Assembly: GCF_004571135.1 (NCBI RefSeq)
Contig: NZ_SPSB01000002.1
Coordinates: 124,001-188,000 of the forward strand
DNA length: 64,000 nucleotides
Origin: Algoriphagus kandeliae
GTDB lineage: Bacteria > Bacteroidota > Bacteroidia > Cytophagales > Cyclobacteriaceae
Direction of reading: 5' to 3'
The notes under the pieces are model-generated. The model was not told the DNA's origin, did no database searches, and saw only the letters and a list, made by a program, of their open reading frames with translations. A program made the translations under genes and the position numbers. Positions 1 to 9,030 of the stretch are shown here, one piece after another (position 1 is the first letter of the stretch; each line of letters starts with the position of its first letter).

Positions 1-741
1 AGGTTGATTGGTAGGATAGGTGTAAAATCCTATGGAATTTCTCCATCCTGCTCCCTCATGGACAAAAGTGATCCAAACGTCTGCCTCTTGGGTTACATCC
101 AATGTAGTCTTTTTCCCTTCTGCCAGGTAGGTAGGATGATAGGTCGGTACAGGCTGGCTTTCTGGGAGTGAAGCATTGATGTAGTTCAAAAGTGTGGAAG
201 AAATATAATCCCGCTGTGGCTCCAAATTAGCGGGGAGGCCTGAGGAATTATAAGATGCCGCATAAGCGAGAGGTAAAGCTACAGCCATTCGGGCATTGAG
301 CCCTTCATCCACAAAGGCCTTGGGGTCTAGTTCATACGAAATTACTTCTGCAGGATTGCAAGCACCTTTGTAATTCAACGTTACGTTTCCCGCCTTTATC
401 GGAACCAAAATACGATTGGGAATTCCAATGAAATGAGCTTCTATAATGACTTGATTCAGATAGCTAGGCAGCTTTTGCTTTGCCTTAAAATTCCCTAAAC
501 CATCAGTAAGCCCCTTCAGTAAAACGCTTCCAGATTCAGGGTTTATCAATTCAATTTTAATCCCTGCAAAAGGAAGATCTTGAGCATCTGAGAAATGGAT
601 GTCAATAAGGTTTTCACTTGTAGTATTGAAATCAAAAGTCCCGTATTCATTGACTCCTTCCTCAGCAGGAATAGGCTCAAAATCAGGCACCCGTACACAG
701 GAAGCCAAGCCAACAAAAAGAAGTAATAATGACCGCTTCAT
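1..741 (-). CDS. LruC/DUF4114-type surface lipoprotein (3' end outside window)
   Basis: This is the N-terminal 247 codons of a minus-strand gene that runs off the left edge; the ATG is at 741-739. It begins MKRSLLLLFVGLASC, a lipoprotein signal with Cys15 as the likely lipidation site. A Gly/Pro-rich linker and a CarboxypepD_reg-like beta domain (about residues 45-120, with a GLTDGLGNF-like turn) follow. The last visible part carries DVWITFVHEGAGWRNSIGFY, which is the hallmark of DUF4114/LruC-domain proteins. Such proteins are exported and surface associated, and their substrate is unknown. It lies 4 bp downstream of the receiver-domain gene, so the two are probably co-transcribed. Family assignment is fairly firm, function unknown. 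Confidence 0.75.
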   Translation of the reverse strand, partial: MKRSLLLLFVGLASCVRVPDFEPIPAEEGVNEYGTFDFNTTSENLIDIHFSDAQDLPFAGIKIELINPESGSVLLKGLTDGLGNFKAKQKLPSYLNQVIIEAHFIGIPNRILVPIKAGNVTLNYKGACNPAEVISYELDPKAFVDEGLNARMAVALPLAYAASYNSSGLPANLEPQRDYISSTLLNYINASLPESQPVPTYHPTYLAEGKKTTLDVTQEADVWITFVHEGAGWRNSIGFYTYPTNQP

Positions 742-745
742 TGGA

Positions 746-1126
746 TTAGGCTACTGAGGAAAGAGTGCTCCCGAATGAGAATTGAGGCAAATGAGACTGA
801 ACACGAAGCTGAAGTTCAATCGGATTGAATGGTTTACTGATACAATCTTTGGCTCCACTCTGTAGGGCTTGGATTCGCTCCTGACTCTTGTCTTGGTCTG
901 TCAAAACAATCATAGGGGTAGTTCGAATTGAACTATGAACGCCTAATTCTTGGATTTTTCTGGATGAAGAAAAATCGGCCAGAATAAGGTCAGGGGTATT
1001 TTCAGCAAGCCAGGTACTCGCCGCCTCCGGTGAGTCTACTGCATATACTTCGTAGTTTTTGCTGAGAAAGTTTATGAGGAAAAGCCGCATAAACTGATGC
1101 TTTTCGATAATTAGTACGGTTTTCAT
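746..1126 (-). CDS. single-domain response-regulator receiver protein, degenerate acidic pocket
   Basis: This is a 126-residue CheY-like receiver with no output domain. Strand 1 reads TVLIIEKHQF, so the usual pair of acidic residues that binds Mg is replaced by Glu-Lys. The phospho-acceptor Asp is kept in LILADF (about residue 51), as are the Thr of IVLTDQD and the Lys of CISKPFN. Phosphorylation may therefore be weak or absent, and the protein may act as a pseudo-receiver or a protein-binding adaptor. It sits immediately upstream of the LruC-type gene on the same strand, with a 4-bp gap. No histidine kinase is visible nearby. Confidence 0.8.
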   Translation of the reverse strand: MKTVLIIEKHQFMRLFLINFLSKNYEVYAVDSPEAASTWLAENTPDLILADFSSSRKIQELGVHSSIRTTPMIVLTDQDKSQERIQALQSGAKDCISKPFNPIELQLRVQSHLPQFSFGSTLSSVA

Positions 1127-1251
1127 GACATCTTTTGGTTAAATGTTTCCCAAAAGTATCTTCAGCCATACTCTCAAAATCCTGAAAAAGGTAAGTATCT
1201 AAAATGTCTCGATAAGTGGACCTAATTCTTCGATGAATGGAATTAAAAAAA

Positions 1252-2520
1252 TCACTTTTCAGAAGACTCACTTTCATCCCATACCACAACTTGATCCTCC
1301 AAATAATGAGGATAGATCTTTTGGTGGATCTTTTTCACCTCTTCGGTCAGCCGCTTACGAAATTCTTCCACATGTTCACCCGTTCCCGCTGCCATGAATA
1401 CAGGTTCAATTCCAGTCTTTTTCTTATATGCTTCTGCCAACGCCTCGAAATCTTTGAAGTCAGCCTCTTCCCGCTCCATCTCAGACATCTCCATGATTTC
1501 AGCTTCTGAAGGCATAGTTTGTACCAGATCAATTTTATTAAAGACCAGCAAGACTGGCTTGTCTCCCGCATTAATTTCCCGAAGGGTCTGATTGACTACT
1601 GCAATATGATCTTCGAAACTTGGGTGAGAGATATCCACTACGTGCACTAGTAAATCTGCTTCCCGAATCTCGTCCAAGGTGGATTTGAAAGATTCGATCA
1701 AGTGAGTCGGTAATTTCCGGATAAACCCAACCGTATCTGAAAGAAGAAAAGGAATATGGTCCAAGACCACTTTTCGAACCGTGGCATCAACAGTCGCAAA
1801 AAGTTTATTCTCAGCCAGAATATCTGTTTTGGTAATCAAATTCATGAGGGTACTTTTCCCCACATTGGTATACCCCACCAAAGCTACCCGAACGATTCCT
1901 TTCCGGCCTTTTCGCTGGGTGACTCCTTGCTTTTCGATTTGCTTTAACTTGCCCTTGAGCAGGGAAATCTTATTTCGAATGTCCCGCTTATCGGTTTCAA
2001 TTTCCTTTTCACCGGCACCACCCCGGGTGGACGTCCCCCCTCGCTGACGCTCCAAGTGAGTCCACATCCGAGTCAATCGAGGAAGCAGGTATTGATAGCG
2101 GGCTAATTCTACTTGGGTTTTAGCCTGGGCGGTTTGAGCTCTTTTCAGGAAAATATCCAAAATCAATAAGGAGCGATCATAGACTTTCACCTTCAACTCA
2201 TTTTCGAGATTTTTCATCTGCGAAGGACTCAAGTCATCATCAAAAATGACCATATCCACTCCAAAGTGAGTAATATATGCTGCGACTTCCTCCAATTTTC
2301 CCTTTCCAATGAAAGTTCGGATATCAGGCTTTTCCATCCGCTGGGTAAACCGATAAACGGCTTTTACTCCAAGCGTCTCTGTCAAAAATGCCAACTCTTC
2401 CAAATGCTCTTCCACTTCCTGATCTGATTGATTTTGTCGAATCAAAGAGACCAAGACCGCCTTCTCTTGTTTGGGAGCCGTATCAATTAATTTTTTGAGT
2501 TTTCTAGAATATTTACTCAT
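1252..2520 (-). CDS. hflX: GTPase HflX (ribosome splitting/rescue)
   Basis: HflX is a ribosome-associated GTPase that splits stalled 70S ribosomes under stress. The order seen is an N-terminal HflX domain, the glycine-rich GGTSTRGGAGE linker, a long helix, then a TRAFAC G domain with GYTNVGKST (G1), DTVGFI (G3) and NKID (G4). The frame stays open upstream to an ATG at 2592 (446 aa). The ATG at 2520 gives 422 aa starting MSKYSRKLKKLIDTAPKQEK, which fits the family length better, so I chose it. It is transcribed alone, with about 170 bp to the divergent rfbC. Confidence 0.93.
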   Translation of the reverse strand: MSKYSRKLKKLIDTAPKQEKAVLVSLIRQNQSDQEVEEHLEELAFLTETLGVKAVYRFTQRMEKPDIRTFIGKGKLEEVAAYITHFGVDMVIFDDDLSPSQMKNLENELKVKVYDRSLLILDIFLKRAQTAQAKTQVELARYQYLLPRLTRMWTHLERQRGGTSTRGGAGEKEIETDKRDIRNKISLLKGKLKQIEKQGVTQRKGRKGIVRVALVGYTNVGKSTLMNLITKTDILAENKLFATVDATVRKVVLDHIPFLLSDTVGFIRKLPTHLIESFKSTLDEIREADLLVHVVDISHPSFEDHIAVVNQTLREINAGDKPVLLVFNKIDLVQTMPSEAEIMEMSEMEREEADFKDFEALAEAYKKKTGIEPVFMAAGTGEHVEEFRKRLTEEVKKIHQKIYPHYLEDQVVVWDESESSEK

Positions 2521-2694
2521 TCTTGTGTTTTCTATAGGTAAATAAGCAGATCTTAGGTCCTTTGGTTCACCTTCTTGGGCCGAGGAACTCACTAGGAAAT
2601 CAGACTTTTGTGTGCAAAGGTCGTGATAATTCCATGAATTTGATTAGGATACTCTAGTTGGGAATATTTATTTTGACCGATCAATCCATTCATT

Positions 2695-3249
2695 ATGCCA
2701 GAATTTCGAAAAAGTAAGCTTCAAGGTGTCATAGAAATTTATCCAAAAGTCTTTCGGGATGAAAGGGGTTATTTCTTCGAATCCTTTCGGCAGGACTGGT
2801 TTCAGGAGTTAGGTGTAGATGTTAATTGGAAACAGGACAATCAATCCTATTCCGTAAAGGGAACCATTCGTGGTTTACATTTTCAGCGACCTCCCTATGC
2901 TCAGGCCAAATTGGTTCGGGTCATTCAGGGAAAAGTCTTGGATGTAGTGGTGGATCTCCGCAAAGGTTCGGATACCTATGGCCAATCCCATTCTGTAGTT
3001 CTTGATGCAGACCAACACAACCTACTTTACGTGCCGGCTGGCTTTGCGCATGGATTCTCGGTATTGGAAGATGCCATTTTTTTATATAAGTGTTCTGAAT
3101 ACTATCACTTCCCAAGTGAAGGGGGGATCAGCTGGAATGATCCTGATCTTCGGATCGATTGGATGGTAGAAGACCCGATTATTTCCGAAAAAGACGAAAA
3201 ATGGCCAACTTTAGCCACATTCACATCTGAAAGCGAAGGAGGATTCTAA
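2695..3249 (+). CDS. rfbC: dTDP-4-dehydrorhamnose 3,5-epimerase
   Basis: This cupin-fold enzyme epimerises dTDP-4-keto-6-deoxyglucose to dTDP-4-keto-L-rhamnose in cell-surface polysaccharide synthesis. The 184 aa length is normal. GTIRGLHFQ supplies the catalytic base (His62), followed by KLVRVIQGKVLDVVVDLR and YVPAGFAHGF. It is the first gene of a tight plus-strand group: the next start is 3 bp away and encodes a capsule-type tyrosine phosphatase. The other rml genes are not in the window. Confidence 0.93.
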   Translation: MPEFRKSKLQGVIEIYPKVFRDERGYFFESFRQDWFQELGVDVNWKQDNQSYSVKGTIRGLHFQRPPYAQAKLVRVIQGKVLDVVVDLRKGSDTYGQSHSVVLDADQHNLLYVPAGFAHGFSVLEDAIFLYKCSEYYHFPSEGGISWNDPDLRIDWMVEDPIISEKDEKWPTLATFTSESEGGF

Positions 3250-3252
3250 GTC

Positions 3253-3999
3253 GTGGGACTACTCGATATTTTCAAGCGAAAACCTGTAGAAGTTGAGGAC
3301 CTGGACCTGAATTGGTTGAAGGCAGATATGCATTCCCACCTAATCCCTGGGATAGACGATGGATCCAAGACCATGGAGGAGTCGATTGGGCTGATTCGGG
3401 AGATGGCGGAACTGGGACTTAAAAAACTGGTTACCACTCCTCATGTCATGTCCGAATACTACCGGAATACTCCCGAGATCATTCAAATGGGACTTGAAGA
3501 CCTTCGAAAGGTTGTTGAAAAAGAGGGTATATCCATTGAAATTGAAGCTGCTGCCGAATATTACCTGGATGAAATTTTCCTCGAAAAGGTAAAATCGGGA
3601 GAACCCCTGCTAACATTTGGAGATAAATATATCCTGGTAGAAACCGGCTTTATCAATAAGCCTCAAATGTTGTTAGAGTCATTTTTTCAATTGGAAATGG
3701 CTGGATTTAAACCGGTTTTTGCTCATCCGGAACGTTATCAATATTTATTAGCTGACAAAAACCTTCAGCAGGAAATTCTCGACCGAGGAATTCTACTTCA
3801 GGTAAACATGCTTTCCCTAACTGGGTTTTATTCACGGCCGGTAAAGGATTTTGCCGAGTATCTTATCGATACGGGAAATGTCCGGTTTTTGGGTTCGGAC
3901 TGCCACAATGCCCGCTACTTGGAAATGCTCAAATCCCTTTCTGCTACAAAATATTATCCTAAAATCAAGGATATGGATTGGTTGAATACCACACTTTGA
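3253..3999 (+). CDS. CpsB/CapC-family PHP tyrosine-protein phosphatase
   Basis: This is a metal-dependent PHP-fold phosphatase of the family that dephosphorylates the BY-kinase controlling exopolysaccharide or capsule chain length. The metal ligands are visible in DMHSHLIPGIDDG (His27, His29, Asp36 region), TTPHV, FAHPERY and GSDCHN. The start is GTG at 3253, giving MGLLDIFKRK, and lies 3 bp after rfbC, which implies translational coupling. No BY-kinase (Wzc) gene is in the window, so the partner must lie elsewhere. Confidence 0.88.
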   Translation: MGLLDIFKRKPVEVEDLDLNWLKADMHSHLIPGIDDGSKTMEESIGLIREMAELGLKKLVTTPHVMSEYYRNTPEIIQMGLEDLRKVVEKEGISIEIEAAAEYYLDEIFLEKVKSGEPLLTFGDKYILVETGFINKPQMLLESFFQLEMAGFKPVFAHPERYQYLLADKNLQQEILDRGILLQVNMLSLTGFYSRPVKDFAEYLIDTGNVRFLGSDCHNARYLEMLKSLSATKYYPKIKDMDWLNTTL

Positions 4000-4008
4000 T
4001 CATTTTTC

Positions 4009-4962
4009 ATGAATATTCTGATTACCGGAATCACAGGTCTTTTTGGAAGTTACCTAGCTGCAGAGTTTGCTTCGCTAGGGAAAATCATTGGTCTCCGAAG
4101 AGCCAATTCCTCCACTAGGCTTTTGGACCAAAAGAATCTTGAGATTACTTGGAGGGAAGCAGATTTAGGCGATCCAAGCCAACTTGAATCTGCCATGGAG
4201 GATGTGGATTTGGTTATTCATTCAGCGGGCATGGTTTCATTTTTCCCCTCCGATTCAGATCAACTCTACCAAACCAATGTTATTGGTACAAGGAATTTGG
4301 TAAATGCCATGCTGGATAAAGGCGTGAAAAAACTGATTCACATTTCCTCGGTAGCCGCTATCGGAAGATCAACTGAGCTCACGACGATCAATGAAAAATT
4401 CAAATGGACAGAATCTCCACTTAATACAGATTATGCGCGATCCAAATATGAAGGTGAATTAGAAGTCTGGCGGGGAGAGCAAGAAGGATTGGAGGTTTTG
4501 GTGATCAACCCATCGGTAATTTTAGGAAAAATCGCCGATGATCGAAGCAGTACCTCGATTTACAGTTATGTATTGGAGGAAAAATCCTACTACCCAAAAG
4601 GAGATATCAACTACATCGATGCTCGGGATGCGGCAAAAATTACCCGTCTTTTGTTTGAAAAAGAAGCTTGGGGAGAGCGCTTTATCCTAAATGCTGGGAG
4701 CATTTCCTACCAGGAATTTTTCAAGCAAATGGCTCAATCATTTGGTAAAAAAGCTCCTCAAAAACCTGTAACTCCTTTACTGCTGAATCTTGCAGTTTGG
4801 TATGCAGGATTCAGCCGATGGATAGGAGCATCCAAGATTCCATTGAATAGCAGTACAGCACGGATTTCACAATTATCTGTGAATTTTGACAATACCAAAG
4901 TCAAAAAAGCCCTTGGGTATGAGTTCCGCCCCCTCTTAGAAACATTTAACTGGGCTAAATAA
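4009..4962 (+). CDS. NAD(P)-dependent epimerase/dehydratase, extended SDR
   Basis: This 317-residue Rossmann protein starts MNILITGITGLFGSYL, with the GxxGxxG nucleotide loop at residues 7-13. It carries the catalytic set Ser114 (HISSVAAIG) and Tyr142-xxx-Lys146 (DYARSKYEG). The closest well-known relatives are dihydroflavonol-reductase-like or 3-beta-HSD-like extended SDRs. The substrate cannot be deduced. It follows the phosphatase by 9 bp, so it may share its transcript, but an actual sugar role is only inferred from position. Confidence 0.85.
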   Translation: MNILITGITGLFGSYLAAEFASLGKIIGLRRANSSTRLLDQKNLEITWREADLGDPSQLESAMEDVDLVIHSAGMVSFFPSDSDQLYQTNVIGTRNLVNAMLDKGVKKLIHISSVAAIGRSTELTTINEKFKWTESPLNTDYARSKYEGELEVWRGEQEGLEVLVINPSVILGKIADDRSSTSIYSYVLEEKSYYPKGDINYIDARDAAKITRLLFEKEAWGERFILNAGSISYQEFFKQMAQSFGKKAPQKPVTPLLLNLAVWYAGFSRWIGASKIPLNSSTARISQLSVNFDNTKVKKALGYEFRPLLETFNWAK

Positions 4963-5094
4963 ACTTAATTTCCTTTTTGGCCGTTATCCATCACTGCCCT
5001 GAATAAGCCTTGATTTTTGACCAAAAAAATTCACATTTCAGTGTATTGAGTGACCAATTATTTTGGTAACTTATAAAAACCTTATGCGATACGA

Positions 5095-6507
5095 ATGACC
5101 GGAGATCACGATCACGATTGGGAAAACGACAGAAAACTTGTCGAACGCTTCGAAAAATCCCTAAAATCAAACCTGGACTTATATTTTGACGAGGAAGAAC
5201 TGGAAGACATCATCCGGTTTTATTTTGACCAACAGCGATTCATGAAAGCACTCAAAGCTTCCGAATTTGCACTGGAAAAATTCCCTTTCTCGATGGAAAT
5301 CAAACTGCTCAAAGCCCAAAGTCTCATCTTTATGGATGAGGTTGAGGAAGGGCTTTCGCTCTTGGAAAACATCAACAATATTTCGCCAAATAATGAAGAG
5401 GTTGTTCTTGCTTTGGCGAATGCCCATATTATTGCCGGAAATCCTCAGGAAGGAATCGATTTATTGGAGCGATTTCTACCTCTAGCCGAAGACAAAGCAG
5501 AGGTCTTTTATTCCTTAGGAAATCTCTACCGCGCCAAAGGCGACAACAAAAAAGCAAGCGATTATTTCAAAGAAGCTGTCAAAATCCGAATCAACCACGA
5601 GGATGCACTTTTCCAATTGGCTATGATCACGGAAGAGGAAGGCTCTTTTGATGAAATCCTCCACTTTTATCAGGAATTTATCGATCAGGATCCTTATTCC
5701 GCAGGAGCTTGGTACAATCTGGGGGTCGTTTACAATCGACTTGGAAGATTTGAGGAAGCCATCAAAGCCTATGATTATGCGCTTCTGATTGATGATTCTT
5801 TTGCCTCAGCTTATTTCAATCTCGGAAATGCCCTGATGAATACCGGACAATACGAACAGGCGCGGGAAGCTTATCAAAACACCATCAACTGCGAGGGTGC
5901 AAATGCCGAAAACTGCTGCTATTTGGGAGCTGCTTATGAAAAACTTGGGCAGATTGATGAGGCTTTCAAGTATTTTAAGAAGTCCGCCAAACTGGATGAA
6001 GAATACGATGATGCTTGGTTTGGCTTGGGGATGTGTATGCTGAAAAAGGAAAAGTTTTTTGAAGCAATTCATTATTTCAAAAAAGCCCTCAACCTTAATA
6101 AAGAAAACCCAAATTACTGGGTGGGCCTTGCCGATGCGGAGTTTAACCTAGGGAATCTTCAGGCAAGTTCTGAAGCCTACGAAGAAGCCATCAATCTCGA
6201 ACCAGGGATTATGGAAACCTATGTCAACCTTTCTTTGATTTATTTTGACCAAAATAGATTTGAAGAAGCTATCGATGTTATACGAGAGGGAATCGAGGAA
6301 CTTCCGGAATCAGCTGAATTGTATTATCGCCTGGTCGTTTATCTGATTAAAATGGGTAAATACAAGGAAGCGTTTTCATATTTGGAAAATGCTTTAACTT
6401 TGGACTTTGACCGGCATACGATTTTGTATGAACTCATGCCTGAACTCAAGCAACAAAAGGCTATCTACAAACTCATTGCCCAGTATAAAGAAGACAACCC
6501 TAGCTAA
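5095..6507 (+). CDS. tetratricopeptide-repeat protein
   Basis: This 470-residue soluble protein has no signal peptide and consists almost entirely of TPR motifs. About eleven 34-residue repeats are visible, for example AWYNLGVVYNRLGRFEEAIKA and AYFNLGNALMNTGQYEQA. The N-terminus is acidic and His-rich (MTGDHDHDWEND). It is probably a cytoplasmic scaffold for protein-protein contacts. The partner is unknown. A 132-bp gap separates it from the SDR gene, and comA follows 20 bp later on the same strand. Confidence 0.85.
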   Translation: MTGDHDHDWENDRKLVERFEKSLKSNLDLYFDEEELEDIIRFYFDQQRFMKALKASEFALEKFPFSMEIKLLKAQSLIFMDEVEEGLSLLENINNISPNNEEVVLALANAHIIAGNPQEGIDLLERFLPLAEDKAEVFYSLGNLYRAKGDNKKASDYFKEAVKIRINHEDALFQLAMITEEEGSFDEILHFYQEFIDQDPYSAGAWYNLGVVYNRLGRFEEAIKAYDYALLIDDSFASAYFNLGNALMNTGQYEQAREAYQNTINCEGANAENCCYLGAAYEKLGQIDEAFKYFKKSAKLDEEYDDAWFGLGMCMLKKEKFFEAIHYFKKALNLNKENPNYWVGLADAEFNLGNLQASSEAYEEAINLEPGIMETYVNLSLIYFDQNRFEEAIDVIREGIEELPESAELYYRLVVYLIKMGKYKEAFSYLENALTLDFDRHTILYELMPELKQQKAIYKLIAQYKEDNPS

Positions 6508-6527
6508 TCATTTTAAACTTTCAATCA

Positions 6528-7298
6528 ATGAATTATGTGCTAAAGAATCTTCCGGTACGGACTGAAAAGCCACGTGTATCGGGATTTACTATGGCCATGG
6601 ACAAAGGTCTTAGCCTGCGAGCAGTTGAAGATTTTATGAGTTGCTGCTCAGATTATGTAGATATCGTCAAGTTAGGTTGGGCTACCTCCTACGTGACCAA
6701 AAATCTGAAAGAGAAAATCCAGATATATCGCGATGCAGGAGTTCCTGTTTATTTTGGAGGAACCCTCTTTGAAGCTTTCATCGTTCGGGATCAATTTGAT
6801 GACTACCGAAGAGTCTTGGACAAATATAACCTCGAGCATTGTGAGGTTTCCGATGGATCGATTTCACTAAATCACGATAAAAAGTGTGAATACATTTCTA
6901 CACTTTCCAAGCAAGTGACGGTACTTTCCGAGGTAGGTTCTAAGGATGCCGCGAAAATCATCCCTCCTTACAAATGGATTGAGCAAATGCAAACCGAATT
7001 GGATGCAGGTGCTTGGAAGGTAATCGGTGAAGCCCGCGAAGGAGGAAATGTGGGTTTATTTCGGGATTCCGGGGAGGTCAGACAGGGATTGGTTGAAGAG
7101 ATTCTAACTCAGATTCCTGAAGAAAAAATCATCTGGGAAGCACCGATCAAATCCCAGCAGGTTTGGTTTATCAAACTCCTAGGTGCTAATGTCAATTTGG
7201 GTAATATCAGCCCCTCTGAAGTAATTCCTTTGGAAACAATCCGTCTTGGATTGAGAGGCGATACATTTGATCATTTCCTAGGCGAAATCAAACTTTAA
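6528..7298 (+). CDS. comA: phosphosulfolactate synthase (ComA family)
   Basis: ComA-family enzymes add sulfite to phosphoenolpyruvate to give (2R)-phospho-3-sulfolactate. The 256 aa protein shows GFTMAMDKGLSL, DYVDIVKLGWATSYV, YFGGTLFE and GEAREGGNVGL, all typical of the TIM-barrel family. In archaea the product feeds coenzyme M. Bacteroidota make no coenzyme M but do make sulfonolipids (capnine type), so a role in organosulfonate or sulfonolipid precursor supply is an inference. A strong terminator follows 19 bp after the stop. Confidence 0.88.
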   Translation: MNYVLKNLPVRTEKPRVSGFTMAMDKGLSLRAVEDFMSCCSDYVDIVKLGWATSYVTKNLKEKIQIYRDAGVPVYFGGTLFEAFIVRDQFDDYRRVLDKYNLEHCEVSDGSISLNHDKKCEYISTLSKQVTVLSEVGSKDAAKIIPPYKWIEQMQTELDAGAWKVIGEAREGGNVGLFRDSGEVRQGLVEEILTQIPEEKIIWEAPIKSQQVWFIKLLGANVNLGNISPSEVIPLETIRLGLRGDTFDHFLGEIKL

Positions 7299-7317
7299 TC
7301 ATTCTCTAAAAAGAATG

Positions 7318-7352
7318 GGCTGGCCGATCACATCGGTCAGCCTTTATTTTTC
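7318..7352 (+). terminator. rho-independent terminator after comA
   Basis: Two 11-nt arms (7318-7328 and 7332-7342) pair with one G-U wobble around a 3-nt loop and are followed by a T-rich run to 7352. It ends the TPR-comA transcript. It also shows that the possible upstream ATG at 7315 is not a real start for the next gene. Confidence 0.85.
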
Positions 7353-7353
7353 T

Positions 7354-8289
7354 ATGCGAACTGTTAAAAAATATTTGCTTACCTATTTAAAAGGAATGGC
7401 CATGGGGGCGGCAGATATCGTTCCCGGAGTCTCAGGTGGTTCCATTGCCCTAATTACAGGGATTTATCAGCGATTGCTGAACAGTATCAATTCTTTCAAC
7501 AAAGCAAACCTCTCTCATCTACTCAAAGGAGAACTGAAAAAGTTCTATAAATCCGTCAATGGGACCTTTCTGCTCAGCTTGTTATTGGGAATTCTCACTT
7601 CGATTTTCACGCTTTCCAAGCTTATCACCTACTTGATGGATGAGCACCCCATTCCCCTTTGGTCCTTTTTCTGCGGATTGATTTTGGTAAGTGCTTTTAT
7701 CATTTTGAAGGAAATCAAACGATGGCACTTGGGAGTGATTCTTTCCCTCTTAATCGGGACTTTTCTGGCTTGGTGGGTGACCGAACTCCCTCCTACAAGT
7801 TCCCCAGATGCAATCTGGTTTACCTTTGTCGCGGGGGCTATAGCTATCTGCGCCATGATTCTTCCGGGAATCAGCGGAAGTTTTATTCTGCTGATTTTAG
7901 GAAAATATGAAAACATTCTAGCTGCTGTTTCTGAACGGGACTTTTTAACCCTTGCTGTTTTTGCTATGGGTTGCTTGGTAGGGATTTTATCATTCAGCCG
8001 TCTAATTTCCTGGTTGCTTCGAAAGTTTTACTCCACTACCATAGGCTTGCTTTCCGGCTTTATGCTTGGTTCGATCAACAAACTTTGGCCTTGGAAAATG
8101 GTAACTCAATACCGGATTTCTTCCTCAGGAGAGGAAAAACCATTCTTGACCGAAAACCTTTGGCCAGCAGAATACTTAGATCGAGTGGGACAAGAACCGA
8201 ATTTGGGCTTGGCTATTGCAGGGTTTCTTGGAGGAATCATTTTGGTGTTAGGAATTGATTACTTGGCAGCAATCTGGAAGAAATCATGA
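7354..8289 (+). CDS. DUF368 membrane protein, PopT-type undecaprenyl-phosphate translocase
   Basis: DUF368 proteins were recently assigned as carriers that flip undecaprenyl phosphate back across the inner membrane for reuse in wall and polysaccharide synthesis. Signature stretches are KGMAMGAADIVPGVSGGSIA near the N-terminus and MILPGISGSFILLILGKY in the second half; the two resemble each other as expected for an inverted-repeat fold. About 8-9 hydrophobic segments are present. I start it at MRTVKKYLL (7354), because the open frame from 7315 runs through a terminator stem. The stop overlaps aroE by 4 bp. Confidence 0.88.
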   Translation: MRTVKKYLLTYLKGMAMGAADIVPGVSGGSIALITGIYQRLLNSINSFNKANLSHLLKGELKKFYKSVNGTFLLSLLLGILTSIFTLSKLITYLMDEHPIPLWSFFCGLILVSAFIILKEIKRWHLGVILSLLIGTFLAWWVTELPPTSSPDAIWFTFVAGAIAICAMILPGISGSFILLILGKYENILAAVSERDFLTLAVFAMGCLVGILSFSRLISWLLRKFYSTTIGLLSGFMLGSINKLWPWKMVTQYRISSSGEEKPFLTENLWPAEYLDRVGQEPNLGLAIAGFLGGIILVLGIDYLAAIWKKS

Positions 8290-9026
8290 GAAAGTTTGGA
8301 TTGATCGGCTACCCGCTGGGGCATTCTTTTTCCAAAAAGTATTTCACGGAAAAATTTGAAAAGGAGCAGATCCTGGATTGTAGATTCGATATGTATGAGA
8401 TCGAGCAGGCCGATCAACTCCCTGAAATTTTAAAAAGCAACCCCGAATTGGAGGGACTTTCGGTAACAATTCCCCACAAGCAAGCAGTCATTCCTTTGTT
8501 AGATGAATTAGATCCTGCCTGTGAAGCGATCGGAGCAGTCAATTGCATCCAAATCAAAGAAGGAAGACTGAAAGGTTATAACACGGACTATATCGGCTTC
8601 AAGGAATCATTAGAAGAATGGCTGGAAGAAAAACCTTCAGGGGCCTTGATTTTAGGCACAGGGGGAGCATCAAAAGCTGTAAAGAAGGCCCTTGAAGATT
8701 TAGAAATACGCTTTCAATTCGTTTCCAGATCAGCTTCTTCAAATTCCATATCTTATGAAGATTTGAAGAAACAGCCTGGTCTTTTAGAGCAAAGTCCCCT
8801 CATTATTAACTGCACTCCATTGGGTACCTTTCCTAAAACGGATGCCATGCCGGACATTCCTGTTGACAAGCTATGCTCTAAAAACCTCGTCTATGATTTG
8901 GTGTATAATCCAAGCATCACCAAACTCATGCAAGCTTGTTTGGATCGGGGAGGAAAAGCCAAAAATGGGTTGGAAATGCTGGAAAGACAGGCGGAAGCTG
9001 CCTGGAAAATCTGGAACTCCAAGTAA
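8286..9026 (+). CDS. aroE: shikimate dehydrogenase
   Basis: AroE reduces 3-dehydroshikimate with NADPH in aromatic amino-acid biosynthesis. The 246-residue protein has the substrate site GHSFSKKYF (Ser-x-Ser), the catalytic Lys in VTIPHKQA, NTDYIGF, the nucleotide loop LGTGGASKAV and NCTPLGTFP. It overlaps the PopT-type gene by 4 bp (ATGA), so the two are translationally coupled. It is convergent with alr, with 4 bp between the stops. Confidence 0.94.
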   Translation: MRKFGLIGYPLGHSFSKKYFTEKFEKEQILDCRFDMYEIEQADQLPEILKSNPELEGLSVTIPHKQAVIPLLDELDPACEAIGAVNCIQIKEGRLKGYNTDYIGFKESLEEWLEEKPSGALILGTGGASKAVKKALEDLEIRFQFVSRSASSNSISYEDLKKQPGLLEQSPLIINCTPLGTFPKTDAMPDIPVDKLCSKNLVYDLVYNPSITKLMQACLDRGGKAKNGLEMLERQAEAAWKIWNSK

Positions 9027-9030
9027 AAAA

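Noticed and set aside
1002..1289. A 95-aa minus-strand gene between the receiver and hflX genes
   Set aside because: It overlaps both neighbours in another frame, has an unnatural Arg/Cys-rich composition and no recognisable domain.
7315..7353. Upstream start for the DUF368 gene
   Set aside because: These codons lie in a strong intrinsic terminator stem and do not match the family's N-terminus.
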